From: DASRDZ01 sp035569495
GTDB taxonomy: Bacteria > Chloroflexota > Dormibacteria > Aeolococcales > Aeolococcaceae
Assembly (NCBI GenBank): GCA_035569495.1
Contig: DATMMX010000012.1
Coordinates: 62,001 to 126,000, forward strand
DNA: 64,000 nt
Direction: 5' to 3'
The notes beneath the pieces are model-generated. The model saw only the letters and a program-made list of their open reading frames with translations, made no database searches and was not told the origin of the DNA. Position numbers and translations under genes: made by a program. Below, piece by piece: positions 17,447 to 26,596 of the stretch (positions within the stretch are counted from its first letter, which is position 1; the number at the start of each line of letters is the position of its first letter).

Positions 17447-18744
17447 CACGCGTTCCCCCATGCGCCGTAGTCGGCGAGCCACGCGTCACCGGCGCTGTAG
17501 TTGTAGCTCAGCAGGCCGATGCCGCCGGGGTTGAGGCTGGGCAGCGGGATGCCGCCACCGCCACCACTGCCGCCGCCGCCGGGCAGGCCGGGAAGGGTGG
17601 GCAGCGGGATCGGCAGGGGCGGGATCGGGACCGGGGGCACCGTGGGGGTGCCCGTACCGTTGCCCTTGTTGGCGCCTGCCGCTCCACCGGGCACCGCAGG
17701 AACCAGGCCGCTGAGGTCGACGCTGGTGACGTTCTGGCGCAGCCAGTTGCCGTTGGCGTCACCCTGCGAGGCCGCGTCGCCGATGCCGTAGATGAGCTCG
17801 ACGGCCGACTGCATCGGCGTCTTCCCGCCATAGAGCGGCACGGTGTTGAACGCCCTGGTCTGGGGCAGCAGCACCGTGAAGGTGTTGTTGATGTGGTTGG
17901 CCAGAGAGTCGAGCCGCGACAGGCCGGCGGCGAACTGCTGCGCGCCTCCGTTGCCCAGGACGAGGTCGGTGGTCTGGTTCCACTGGTCGGCGTTGCGGAT
18001 GAAGCCCCGCAGCGCGTCGGTGTTGGCGGCCAGCGCGCCGGTCACGGAGTTGAGGTTGTCGATCACCCCGGCGAGGTCGTTGCGGCTGCTGTTGAGCTGG
18101 TCGGCGGTGGTGCCGAGGTTGACCAGGATGCCGTTCAGCTCGGAGTCGCGGGTGACCAGCTCGCCGGTCGGGGTGACCGAGTGCACCGACAGGTCGTGCA
18201 GCGAGGGCAGCAACTGCTGGATGGTGCCCTCCTGCCCGTTCACCGCACCACCCAGCGTCTTGATGATGTTGGTCAGCGAGGTGCGGGTCGGCGTGTCGAA
18301 GGTGCTGAGGATCTGGTCGAAGTCGACCACCGGCTTGGTGCGCGGCAGGTCGATGGTGCTGTTGTCGGCGAGGTGGTTCCTGGCATCGCTGCCGGGCTGC
18401 AGCTCGACGTACTTCTGGCCGAGCAGCGTGGCCAGGCGGATCGACGCGGTGGTGTCCGCGGGCAGCGGCCACTCGCTGTCGTCGACGTGGAAGGTGACCG
18501 TCGCGTACTGCCCGTCGGAGCGCACGCCGGTGACCTGGCCGACCAGGCGTCCGGCGATGCGCACGTCGCTGCTCACCGAGATGCCGTCGGCGTCGACGAC
18601 GCGCATGGCCACGGTGTGCGTCGCCGACCACGGCGCGGCGAAGTCGAGGTTGATCTTCGCCATCACGGCGACGATCAGGCCGATGATCACACCGGCGGCG
18701 AGGCCGGCGACCATGGGGCTGATGCGGCGTCCGCGATCGCTCAC
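17446..18744 (-). CDS. Mce/MlaD-domain protein (fifth in the operon)
   Basis: A 432-residue Mce protein. The GTG start at 18744 overlaps the upstream stop (GTGA) and is followed by the anchor MVAGLAAGVIIGLIVAVM. The MCE domain includes DADGISVSSDVRIAGRLVGQ and LLGQKYVELQPG. A helical segment of about 250 residues follows, and then a Gly/Pro-rich low-complexity stretch (TVPPVPIPPLPIPLPTLPG and a Gly-rich run) near residues 365-410. The Pro-rich region recalls the extended tail of some actinobacterial MceD and MceE proteins. It is part of the same translationally coupled series. Confidence 0.9.
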   Translation of the reverse strand: MSDRGRRISPMVAGLAAGVIIGLIVAVMAKINLDFAAPWSATHTVAMRVVDADGISVSSDVRIAGRLVGQVTGVRSDGQYATVTFHVDDSEWPLPADTTASIRLATLLGQKYVELQPGSDARNHLADNSTIDLPRTKPVVDFDQILSTFDTPTRTSLTNIIKTLGGAVNGQEGTIQQLLPSLHDLSVHSVTPTGELVTRDSELNGILVNLGTTADQLNSSRNDLAGVIDNLNSVTGALAANTDALRGFIRNADQWNQTTDLVLGNGGAQQFAAGLSRLDSLANHINNTFTVLLPQTRAFNTVPLYGGKTPMQSAVELIYGIGDAASQGDANGNWLRQNVTSVDLSGLVPAVPGGAAGANKGNGTGTPTVPPVPIPPLPIPLPTLPGLPGGGGSGGGGGIPLPSLNPGGIGLLSYNYSAGDAWLADYGAWGNA

Positions 18745-20012
18745 TGGAACAGCCCTCCCCAGAACTGCAGCAGCGACTGCTGGTGCGCGGCCTGCGCGCC
18801 CGCGGCCGAGCTGGAGGCACCCGACGACGAGCCGACGCTGGGCGCGGCCGAGGATCCCGTCGACGCGCCCGCGTCCGGTGCGGTGAGCTGCTTGGCGGCG
18901 GCGCAGCTGTTGTTGGGGCCGCCGCCGGTGGTCGACCACTGCTGGCCGCCGCAGGCCACCGCGTTGACCTTGTTGCCGAAGTAGAGCGAGGCGTCGATGC
19001 GGCTGTTGAGCACGACCGGACCGCTCTGCTGCTGCGGGTTGACCGGCGTCTGGTAGCCGGTGGCGCTGAGGAAGTAGTTGAGCAGCGCGTCGAGGTCCTT
19101 GACCCGCGGGTTGATGAAGCTGACCACCGGGTTGGTGTTGTCGGCCAGGTTGGCCGACGCGTCGAGCTGGCTCGGACCCTTGCGGAAGATGGCGGCGAGG
19201 TTGGACTCCTCACCCTTGAGCGCCGCGTCGAGACTGCCCAGCGTGCCCGAGGCGTGCACCAGGGTGCCCTGCAGCGAGGTCGCGTTGACGGCGATGGCGT
19301 GCAGGAAGGTGTTGCCGTTCTCGATCAGGCCGCGGAGGTTTCCGTCCTCCCTGGCCAGTTCTGCGGTGATGGTGTCGAACTCGCCGTTGAGCCTGTCGAG
19401 CTCCGGGGAGCGCTGCGCCAGCACTGCGGTGAACGGGCTGAGGGATGCGGTCAGCGGGTTGAGGTTCTGCAGCAGGCCGTTGGTGTTGTCCGCGCCCGCG
19501 CCACCGAAGGCGACCACGCCCTCCTGGATCTGGGTGCGGATCGACTCCCGGACATCCTGGGTGAACAGGTTGGAGAAGGCGTCGAGCTGGATCGGGCTCG
19601 AGGTCTCCTTGGTGGTGAAGACGTGCGACGCGTCGAGCACCGGCGCGCTGGAGCTGCCCGGCGCCATGGCGACGTACACGTTGCTGAGCACGCCCTTGGG
19701 ACGCACCGCCATGGTGGTCCCCTGGTGCAGCGGCCAGTGCGAGTCGTCGATGTTGAGCACCGCGACAGCGACCTGCTTGCCGTCGAGCACCTGCACCGCC
19801 ACCGAGTCGACGGTGCCGCCGGTCTGCAGCCCGGCCACGCGGATCTCGTTGCCCGCGACCAGTCCGTCGGCGTCGGTGAACTGCGCCACCACCTGGTGGC
19901 CGGACCCGCCGCCGAGGAAGGCCACGCCCGCGGCGGCGGCCGCGCCCAGGGCGAGCAGCATCAGCGTGCGCGAGGAGAGCAGCACCGCGGTGATCCGTCC
20001 GGTTCTGCTCAT
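18741..20012 (-). CDS. Mce/MlaD-domain protein (fourth in the operon)
   Basis: A 423-residue Mce protein starting MSRTGRITAVLLSSRTLMLL, with its anchor at about 13-34. The MCE domain has FTDADGLVAGNEIRVAGLQT and PKGVLSNVYVAMAPGS. The tail is Ser/Ala/Gly rich (ASTGSSAAPSVGSSSGASSS). The ATG overlaps the previous stop by ATGA, and its own stop overlaps the next start by GTGA. Two cysteines near the end (ACGGQQ and NNSCAAAK) may pair outside the cell. Confidence 0.9.
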   Translation of the reverse strand: MSRTGRITAVLLSSRTLMLLALGAAAAAGVAFLGGGSGHQVVAQFTDADGLVAGNEIRVAGLQTGGTVDSVAVQVLDGKQVAVAVLNIDDSHWPLHQGTTMAVRPKGVLSNVYVAMAPGSSSAPVLDASHVFTTKETSSPIQLDAFSNLFTQDVRESIRTQIQEGVVAFGGAGADNTNGLLQNLNPLTASLSPFTAVLAQRSPELDRLNGEFDTITAELAREDGNLRGLIENGNTFLHAIAVNATSLQGTLVHASGTLGSLDAALKGEESNLAAIFRKGPSQLDASANLADNTNPVVSFINPRVKDLDALLNYFLSATGYQTPVNPQQQSGPVVLNSRIDASLYFGNKVNAVACGGQQWSTTGGGPNNSCAAAKQLTAPDAGASTGSSAAPSVGSSSGASSSAAGAQAAHQQSLLQFWGGLFQ

Positions 20013-21385
20013 GTCGTGTACCCCGAGAGCCAGTCCGCTTCCGTTGCCACAGGGCCGGTGAGAGCGGGGAAGTCGGAGTGCGTGTTCGGCGACGCCGCGC
20101 CAGTGTTGCTGGCCTTGCACTGCGCGGTGATGGTGCTGAGGATGGAGTTCACCTGCGAGGTGTCAAGCGGGATGCTGCCCAGCACGCCGGCGATCATCGC
20201 GCTGGCCTCGTCGCAGTGGAAGGAGAGCACGATGTTCTGCGCCGTGTGGCTGCAGGCCGGCGGGCTCGCCTTGGTGTCCTGGGCGTTGAAGGTGCAGCCG
20301 TTGGCGCCGTTGGCTGCCCACCTCGACGTGGGGTTGCTGAACATCGAGTCCCAGAACGTGGTGGTCGCCCCACCGGCCGGGCTGGTCACGGTGAGCTGGT
20401 CGTTCGGGTAGTTGATGTTGCCCAGCAGGGTGCCGGTGAACACCTCGTCGACGCCGCAGCGCTTGGCCACGCCGCCGACCGCGCAGGCCTGCTGCGGATC
20501 GCTGATCAGCGAGAACATGGTGTTCAGCTTGTCGAAGGTCGGCGCCAGCTTGGCCAGGGCGCTGCGCTGCTCGTTGACCGTCGGCGCCATCGCGGTGTTG
20601 AACTCGTTGGCCACGTCGGAGTAGCCGCGCAGGGTGCCGATCAGCGCGTCGTCGCGCTGGGCGATGGCGCCGAGGGCGGCGTTGCCGTTGGCCAGGAACC
20701 CGGCGAGCTGCTGGTGCTCGTCGGCCAGGGTGGCCATCAGCGTGTTGAAGTTCACGAAGACGTTGTCGACCTGGGTGTTGTCCTTCTCGTAGACCTTGGC
20801 CACGGGGCTCAGGTCCTGGACGATCTGGTTGAGCTGCGGCAGGATCGCCTGGATGTCGCCGGCGCGGTTCTGGGTCGCCTTGTCGAGCTCCTGCAGCACC
20901 ACCTTCTGCTGGTCACGGGTCTTGGCGTCGAAGGCGTTGAAGATCTCGTCGTTGGAGACGTCCTTGGCGGTGCGCGCCTGGGGCAGGTAGCCCTGCGGCG
21001 GGATCGCCTCGCCCGCAGCCCGGTCGCCGACGGTGAGGTCGACGTACTTCTCGCCGAGCAGCGTCTTGGGACGCACCTTGGCGAAGCCGTTGCTGTACAC
21101 GGGCACCGCGTTGGAGTTGGAGATCTGGATGGTGACCACCGAGAACCCGGGGTTCTTGGGGTCGTGCGACACCGCGGTCACCTTGCCCACCTGCACCCCG
21201 GCGACGCGCACGTCGGCCGCGGTGGGCACACCGTCGGCGTCGGTGAACACGGCGTGCACCTGGTAGTCGGCGCTCAGCGGGTTGGGCTGGCCGATGTTGA
21301 CCGCCAGGAACTCCATGCCGACCACGCAGACGATGGCGAAGAGGCTGACGAAGATGGCGTTGCGGACGATGCGCGTGGTGTTCAT
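20009..21385 (-). CDS. Mce/MlaD-domain protein with cysteine-rich C-terminus (third in the operon)
   Basis: A 458-residue Mce protein. The anchor is residues 8-29 (RNAIFVSLFAIVCVVGMEFL), and the MCE domain reads FTDADGVPTAADVRVAGVQV and PKTLLGEKYVDLTVGD. The C-terminal third has at least six cysteines (QQACAVGG, KRCGVDE, NGCTFNAQ, PPACSHTA, SFHCDE, TAQCKAS), more than its paralogues here, suggesting disulfides in the exported part. ATGA overlaps are present at its start and stop. It is the largest of the six. Confidence 0.9.
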   Translation of the reverse strand: MNTTRIVRNAIFVSLFAIVCVVGMEFLAVNIGQPNPLSADYQVHAVFTDADGVPTAADVRVAGVQVGKVTAVSHDPKNPGFSVVTIQISNSNAVPVYSNGFAKVRPKTLLGEKYVDLTVGDRAAGEAIPPQGYLPQARTAKDVSNDEIFNAFDAKTRDQQKVVLQELDKATQNRAGDIQAILPQLNQIVQDLSPVAKVYEKDNTQVDNVFVNFNTLMATLADEHQQLAGFLANGNAALGAIAQRDDALIGTLRGYSDVANEFNTAMAPTVNEQRSALAKLAPTFDKLNTMFSLISDPQQACAVGGVAKRCGVDEVFTGTLLGNINYPNDQLTVTSPAGGATTTFWDSMFSNPTSRWAANGANGCTFNAQDTKASPPACSHTAQNIVLSFHCDEASAMIAGVLGSIPLDTSQVNSILSTITAQCKASNTGAASPNTHSDFPALTGPVATEADWLSGYTT

Positions 21386-22512
21386 CCGCCACCTCCGCTC
21401 AGCGCCGCCGCCCAGGTGCTGTTGGGCATCGAGGGCGTGTAGCCGGTGGTGTTGCCGCCCGAGCAGTTGCTGTGGCAGGCCACGCCGTAGACCGACCAGA
21501 GGTGCTGGCCGTTGGTCGGGTCGGTGTCCTGGAAGGACGTGCCCAGGTTCATGAAGATGGCGTCGACGGCCTTGAGCACCGTGGTGCTGGTCAGGCCGAG
21601 AGTCGAGCCGCCGCCCGGCGGTGCGGGCCGGTTCGGGGTGAGGATCTGGTTGCTCTGCCCGAGGAACGAGCTCAGCGCCGTCAGCGTCCCCGGCAGGTTG
21701 TCGAAGAGCGCCCGGATGTTGGGAACCTCACCGCTCACCAGCACGTCGAGGTGCTGCAGCAGCGTGTCGGCCTGGGTGATCGTGCCCTTGATCGCCGTCT
21801 CCTGCGCCGCCTCCTGCGCCATCACCGTGGCCCAGGTGCCGAACTCCTGGCGCACCGTGTCGCGCTGCTTGGCGAGCATGTCGTAGAACCGCTGCAGCTC
21901 CAGCACGATGTTCTCGAGCTGGCCCTGCCGGACCTTGAGCTCCATCGCCGGACCGTTCAGCGAGGTGAGCAGGTTGTTGACGATGTGCGCCTGGTCGTTG
22001 AGGTTGCTGCCCTGTCCGGCCAGCGAGTCGCCCGCTCCGTCGATGAGCAGCTGGAGGCGCTGGCGGCTCTGCGGGTCGAGCACGGCGAGCACCTCGTCGA
22101 TCTGCACCGGCGTCAGGGTGCGGTCGACGGGGATGCTGCCACCGTCGGGCATCCTTCCCGTGCTGGGCGTGCCCCGGTTGATCTCGACGTAGGTCTCGCC
22201 GAGCAGGTTCTTGATGCGCACCATCGCCGACGCGTCGTTGTAGATGGGCAGGCCGTTGCTCGCCTCGATGACCATGTCCACCTTGGCCTGGCCGCCCGCG
22301 GCGGAGACGGTGTCGATGCGGCCGATCTTGGTGCCGTTCATCAGCACCTCGTTGTTGGCGATGACCCCGGCCGCGTCGCGGAAGCTGGCCGTCACCCGAT
22401 AGGGGTGCGACCAGGGCAGGGTCACGCCCATCTGCAGCACGATGAAGCCGAGCGCCGTGATGCACAGGCCAAGGTAGGCGACGTAGATCGGGAAGTTCCA
22501 GCGGCTGCGCAT
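21382..22512 (-). CDS. Mce/MlaD-domain protein (second in the operon)
   Basis: A 376-residue Mce protein. The ATG at 22512 begins MRSRWNFPIYVAYLGLCITA, giving an anchor at 9-29; the open frame further upstream is arginine-rich shadow. The MCE domain contains DAAGVIANNEVLMNGTKIGR and IKNLLGETYVEINRG. A coiled helical region at about 130-300 follows and ends in a Gly tail. Its start is 4 bases from the stop of the first mce gene. It is the shortest of the six and lacks a low-complexity extension. Confidence 0.9.
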   Translation of the reverse strand: MRSRWNFPIYVAYLGLCITALGFIVLQMGVTLPWSHPYRVTASFRDAAGVIANNEVLMNGTKIGRIDTVSAAGGQAKVDMVIEASNGLPIYNDASAMVRIKNLLGETYVEINRGTPSTGRMPDGGSIPVDRTLTPVQIDEVLAVLDPQSRQRLQLLIDGAGDSLAGQGSNLNDQAHIVNNLLTSLNGPAMELKVRQGQLENIVLELQRFYDMLAKQRDTVRQEFGTWATVMAQEAAQETAIKGTITQADTLLQHLDVLVSGEVPNIRALFDNLPGTLTALSSFLGQSNQILTPNRPAPPGGGSTLGLTSTTVLKAVDAIFMNLGTSFQDTDPTNGQHLWSVYGVACHSNCSGGNTTGYTPSMPNSTWAAALSGGGG

Positions 22513-22516
22513 CCCG

Positions 22517-23722
22517 CTAGACCCCCAGGAATCCGGCGAGCATGGCCATCTCGCCTCCGCCGCCACCCTGGTAGGGCATGGCGGTGGTCTGGTTCTTCTG
22601 CGACGGCGCCGTCGGCGTGCCCGTGCAGCTGTTGGTCTGCGACGGGGGCGGCCCTGGGTTGACACCCACGGGCGTGCCCAGGCAGACGCGGAAGATGGGC
22701 AGCACGGTGGTTCCGTTGGGCCCCAGCTTCCACTCCTGGGCGCCTCCGGTGGTGAACGGCCCGGCGATGATGCCGTTCCTCAGCATGTCGACCTGGCATC
22801 CGGTGTAGCCGCAGCTGTACGGCGTGCCGTTGACGCCCGGGGCCAGGGTGGCGGCGGCGGCGTCTGTCAGCAGCAGCGCCTCGTCGTGCACGTTGGCCAG
22901 CAGGTGGGGTGCGACATCCAGCGTGCCGCGCAGGTTGCTGATCACCGAGTCGAACGACATGTTCGCCTCGGCCAGGGCGCGCTCGGCGTCGCTGAATGAC
23001 CGGCTGAAGGCCTGCTGCTCCGCCTCGACGGCGTCGAGCGTGGCCTTCCCGTTGTCGATCAGCTGGCTCATCTGGTTGAGCTGGTCGTCCTGGGTCAGCT
23101 TGGCGAAGAGTCCGTCGAGCCCGACCAGGATGCGGTCGAGATCCGGGTCGCGCTGGTTGAGGGTCTGCCCCGTCACCGCGAGATGGGCGAGATCGTCGCG
23201 GCCGGTCTGGATGGCCTGGTTGAGGTCGATGCCCCGGCCGGCGATGCCGGCGCCGAGGTCGTTGAGCAGCACACGAAGCGCGGAGCGGGTGTCGGTGTCG
23301 AGCGAGTTGATGAACTGGTCGAGCTCGACAGGAACGCTGTCACCCGGCGCGTTGAGCGTGGTGTTGACGTCGTAGACGGGGTTCTTGGGGGCGCCGTCGT
23401 GGAGGTCGACGTACTTCTCGCCGAGCAGCGACTTGGGGCGGATGTCGGCCTGCAGGCCCTGGTGCAGCGGCCAGTGGTCGTCGTCGATGGTCACCGTGAG
23501 GCTGGCCCGGTCGCCCTGCAGCGGCTTGATGTCGGAGATCACGCCCACCTTGGCGCCGGCCTCGAGCACGTCGCTCCCCGACACCAGGCCCGACGCGGTT
23601 GGGAAGGTGATGGTGAACGAGTGCGGCGAGCCGGACATCCTGCCGGGGGCGGCCACGGCGACGACAGCACCTGCGACGAGCAGGGTGGCGACGGTGGCGC
23701 CGACGGCGAGCGAGCGGTTCAT
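22517..23722 (-). CDS. Mce/MlaD-domain protein (first in the operon)
   Basis: A 401-residue Mce protein beginning MNRSLAVGATVATLLVAGAV (anchor 5-25). The MCE domain has FPTASGLVSGSDVLEAGAKV and RPKSLLGEKYVDLHDG. Helical repeats follow, then a C-terminal region with cysteines (YSCGYTGCQVD, VCLGTP, NSCTGTP). It starts 8 bases after the ATPase stop and corresponds by position to MceA. Confidence 0.9.
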   Translation of the reverse strand: MNRSLAVGATVATLLVAGAVVAVAAPGRMSGSPHSFTITFPTASGLVSGSDVLEAGAKVGVISDIKPLQGDRASLTVTIDDDHWPLHQGLQADIRPKSLLGEKYVDLHDGAPKNPVYDVNTTLNAPGDSVPVELDQFINSLDTDTRSALRVLLNDLGAGIAGRGIDLNQAIQTGRDDLAHLAVTGQTLNQRDPDLDRILVGLDGLFAKLTQDDQLNQMSQLIDNGKATLDAVEAEQQAFSRSFSDAERALAEANMSFDSVISNLRGTLDVAPHLLANVHDEALLLTDAAAATLAPGVNGTPYSCGYTGCQVDMLRNGIIAGPFTTGGAQEWKLGPNGTTVLPIFRVCLGTPVGVNPGPPPSQTNSCTGTPTAPSQKNQTTAMPYQGGGGGEMAMLAGFLGV

Positions 23723-23730
23723 GCTGGTGC

Positions 23731-24630
23731 TCAGTCCATCCCGAGCGGCCCTTCGGAGGCCGCGTTGAAGAACTGCTTGACGAACTCGTCGGGGGAATCC
23801 TCGATCTCGGCCTTGGTGCCGAAGTGGCGCATCTTGCCCTTGTAGAGGATGCCGATGTTGTCGGCGAAGCGGCGCACCGCGCCGACGTCGTGCGAGACCA
23901 CGATCGAGGTGGCCTTGTACTTGCTGTTGATCTCGCGGATGAGGTCGCAGAGCAGGGTGGTGCGCACCGGGTCGAGGCCGGAGTCGGGCTCGTCGAAGAG
24001 CAGGATCTTGGGCTCCATGACCAGCGCGCGGGCGAACCCGGCGCGCTTGCGCATGCCGCCGGAGAGCTCGTTGGGCATGCGCTTCTCGGCGCCGGCCAGG
24101 CCGACCTCGTTGAGCCGCTGCATGACGATCTCGCGCACCTTCGGCTCGGACAGCTTGGTGTGCTGGCGGAGCGGGAAGGCGACGTTGTCATAGAGGTTCA
24201 TCGAGGAGAAGAGCGCGCCGTCCTGGAACAGCATGCCGATCGATCGGCGCAGCTCGAGGAGCTGCTTCTCGTTGAGCTGGGGGACGTGCTTGCCCTCCAC
24301 GACGATGTCGCCCCGGTCGGGGTTGAGCAGGCCGACGACGTGGCGCAGGGTGACCGACTTGCCGGTGCCGGACGGGCCCATCAGCACGGTGATCTCGCCC
24401 TTGGGGATGCGGCAGGTGACGCCGTCGAGGACCTTGAAGGAGCCGAATGCCTTGCTGACGTCGTCCAGCTCGATGACGGCTTCCTTGTTCCACGTGGAGA
24501 CCGATTGGTTGGTGCCGGGCTGGTTCTCGCGGCCCTGGCCGTTTTTTGTTGCCGTCGGGGCGGAGACGGTCAATTCGGGGTCTTCGAGGCCGAGGCCTTC
24601 GGTTCCGGTTGCGGGGTACATCTCGCTCAT
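23731..24630 (-). CDS. Mce/Mla ABC transporter ATPase (MlaF/Mkl-like)
   Basis: A 299-residue ATP-binding subunit powering lipid transport through the YrbE permeases. Walker A GPSGTGKS, Q-loop MLFQDGALF, signature LSGGMRKR, Walker B ILLFDEPDSGLDP and H-loop VVSHD are all intact. There is a poorly conserved 45-residue N-terminal extension. The ATG at 24630 is used; a GTG at 24639 is also in frame. In mycobacteria the ATPase Mkl/MceG is encoded away from mce operons, whereas here it lies between the permeases and the Mce proteins, as in proteobacterial mla loci. Confidence 0.95.
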   Translation of the reverse strand: MSEMYPATGTEGLGLEDPELTVSAPTATKNGQGRENQPGTNQSVSTWNKEAVIELDDVSKAFGSFKVLDGVTCRIPKGEITVLMGPSGTGKSVTLRHVVGLLNPDRGDIVVEGKHVPQLNEKQLLELRRSIGMLFQDGALFSSMNLYDNVAFPLRQHTKLSEPKVREIVMQRLNEVGLAGAEKRMPNELSGGMRKRAGFARALVMEPKILLFDEPDSGLDPVRTTLLCDLIREINSKYKATSIVVSHDVGAVRRFADNIGILYKGKMRHFGTKAEIEDSPDEFVKQFFNAASEGPLGMD

Positions 24631-24694
24631 CGGGGACACCGCGGGGCGTTCCCCCCCGAGCCCCCCCTCATTTCGTTCACGTTATGCATGGCGT

Positions 24695-25486
24695 TCACAC
24701 CTGGATGGGCAGGTTGGGGTTGTTGCCCCAAAAGATTTGCGTGAGCAGGGCGTTGACCACGACGGTCAGAACCAGCGCTGTGGCCATGGTCTTGGCCACC
24801 GCGCGCCCGATTCCCACCGCCCCTCCGGTCACGTTGTAGCCGTAGTAGACCGCCACGCAGACGATGAGCACGGCGAAGGTGACCGCCTTGATCATCGAGA
24901 AGAGCAGGTCCTGGACGTTGATGAAGCGGTAGAAGTAGTCGGCGTAGATGCCGGTGCTGATCTGGCCGATCTGGTAGCGCTGCACCACGTAGGAGCCGAG
25001 GTAGCTGATCGCCAGGGCCAGGATGTACATGAACGGCAGCACGATGAACGAGGCCAGGAGGCGGGTGCTGACCAGGTACACGCGCGTCGGCATGCCCATC
25101 ACCTGCAGCGCGTCGATCTCCTCGTTGACGCGCATCGTGCCCAGCTCGGCGACCAGTCCGCAGCCCACCTTGGCGCCGACCGCGAAGCCGAAGAACAGCG
25201 GGGTGATCTCCCGCGTGTCGCAGATGGCGTTGAAGACGCCGGCCAGCGACTGCGCGCCGATCTGCGACAGCGAGTAGTACGCCTCGACGCTGCACTCGCT
25301 GCCGGTGAAGTAGGTCAGCACCAGGGCGATCGGCGTCGAGCCGATGGCCAGGAAGGCGGCGTACCACCACACCTCGCGCATGTAGCGCGTCGACTGGGGG
25401 ATCTGCACCACGCCCTTGCCGGCGAAGCTGACGATCTCGCCCAGGGTGCGCAGCCGGTTCTGCATGCCGGTCGCAATGCTCGCCAC
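24695..25486 (-). CDS. YrbE/MlaE-type permease (second)
   Basis: A 263-residue membrane permease of the MlaE family with five to six spans and the conserved loop ELGTMRVNEEIDALQVMGM, which contacts the ATPase. The GTG start at 25486 follows a GAGGTGA ribosome site that overlaps the stop of the first permease, with a 4-base gap. The pair of different YrbE proteins is the actinobacterial arrangement (YrbEA plus YrbEB), unlike the single MlaE of proteobacteria. Confidence 0.93.
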   Translation of the reverse strand: MASIATGMQNRLRTLGEIVSFAGKGVVQIPQSTRYMREVWWYAAFLAIGSTPIALVLTYFTGSECSVEAYYSLSQIGAQSLAGVFNAICDTREITPLFFGFAVGAKVGCGLVAELGTMRVNEEIDALQVMGMPTRVYLVSTRLLASFIVLPFMYILALAISYLGSYVVQRYQIGQISTGIYADYFYRFINVQDLLFSMIKAVTFAVLIVCVAVYYGYNVTGGAVGIGRAVAKTMATALVLTVVVNALLTQIFWGNNPNLPIQV

Positions 25487-25490
25487 TACA

Positions 25491-26270
25491 TCACCTCAGC
25501 ACGTTGTTGGAGTGGAACAAGGCGAGCACGGTCGGCGTGTATAAGTACTCGAAGATCTGGATCGACACGAAGCAGGCGACCACCGCCTGGTGGACGGCTC
25601 GGGCCACCCCCTCGGCCCCACCCTTGGCGGTGATCCCCTTGTAGCAACAGATGGTCGCCACAAGCATTCCGAAGATGATGCACTTGATCTCCCCGCCGTA
25701 GAGGTCCTGCAGCGTGCCCTGCGTGTAGAAGGTGGAGATGAACGCGCCACTGTTGACACCAACCAGGGCGATCGAGGCCAGGTACCCGCTCAGGCAGGTG
25801 AAGGCGATCATGGGGATGTTGTAGAGCGCGGTCATCACCGCCATGGCGGCGAAGCGCGGCACCACGATGAAGAGGATGTTGCTGATGCCCATGACGCTCA
25901 GCGCTTCCAGCTCGTCGCGCACCTTGCGGGCCCCGAGGTCGGCGGTGACCGCGGTGCCGGCCACGGCGGCGACCATCAGGCCGGTGGCCACCGGGGCGAA
26001 CTCACGGACGTTGGCCAGCACCATGAAGCCGCCGATGCGCCACTCCGCCGAGGCCAGCTTGAAGAAGTTGCCGGCTTCGAGGGCGACGATGGTGCCCCAG
26101 CCGAGGCCGGTGAGCATGAGGGGCACGAAGCAGGCGGTCATGATGAACCGGCACTGCTCGAGGAACTCGGCGAGGTAGAAGGGCCGGGAGAAGACCCCGC
26201 GCGCGGCCGCGACGAAGAGGATCGACTGGTCGCCCAGCGTGGTCAGACTGCGTCTGGCACGGGCTACCAC
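25491..26270 (-). CDS. YrbE/MlaE-type permease (first)
   Basis: A permease of about 259 residues with the MlaE signature DLGARKVRDELEALSVMGI and hydrophobic spans (MTACFVPLMLTGLGWGTIVA, YNIPMIAFTCLSGYLASIAL). The GTG at 26270, starting VVARARRSLTTLGDQ, is preferred because it gives the normal family length and follows a GGAGGAG at 12-18 bases. The frame stays open for another 85 codons, but those residues are Arg/Pro-rich and lie in the promoter region. It is the first gene of the mce operon. Confidence 0.88.
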   Translation of the reverse strand: MVARARRSLTTLGDQSILFVAAARGVFSRPFYLAEFLEQCRFIMTACFVPLMLTGLGWGTIVALEAGNFFKLASAEWRIGGFMVLANVREFAPVATGLMVAAVAGTAVTADLGARKVRDELEALSVMGISNILFIVVPRFAAMAVMTALYNIPMIAFTCLSGYLASIALVGVNSGAFISTFYTQGTLQDLYGGEIKCIIFGMLVATICCYKGITAKGGAEGVARAVHQAVVACFVSIQIFEYLYTPTVLALFHSNNVLR

Positions 26271-26596
26271 CGCTCCGTATCTCCTCCAACCAAGCCCACC
26301 CCGCGGAGGTGGGCAGCTTCTGGTCCGGCGCGTTCGACAATGGTTCGGGGGCCCGGCGAGGGTTGGGAGGACACCCGCCTCCCCCGTCTCTCCCGTTAGA
26401 CGATCAGATCGCTCCGAATCTTGCAGCCGGCCAATCCCGGGCCCCGCGAGGCCCCGGAGTATAGGGCCACATCGACGAAAAAAGGTTATACCGCCGCTCC
26501 GGCTTGCTCTGAGCGCGGTCGTCACACGGTCGTCAAGACGCGGGCACCGCGGCGGGTCAGCCCCGGGCTCGACGGCCCCGTATCCTTGGGCGCGAG
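26271..26596. promoter_or_regulatory. Intergenic region upstream of mce operon and divergent glycosyltransferase
   Basis: This 326-base non-coding stretch serves divergent genes. An AT-rich island at 26456-26492, unlike the surroundings, contains AGTATA (26458-26463), which on the minus strand is a good -10 (TATACT); no clear -35 is seen. A 6-bp hairpin (CCCACC/GGTGGG, 26295-26313) would lie in the mce leader, which would be about 180 bases long. Confidence 0.35.
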
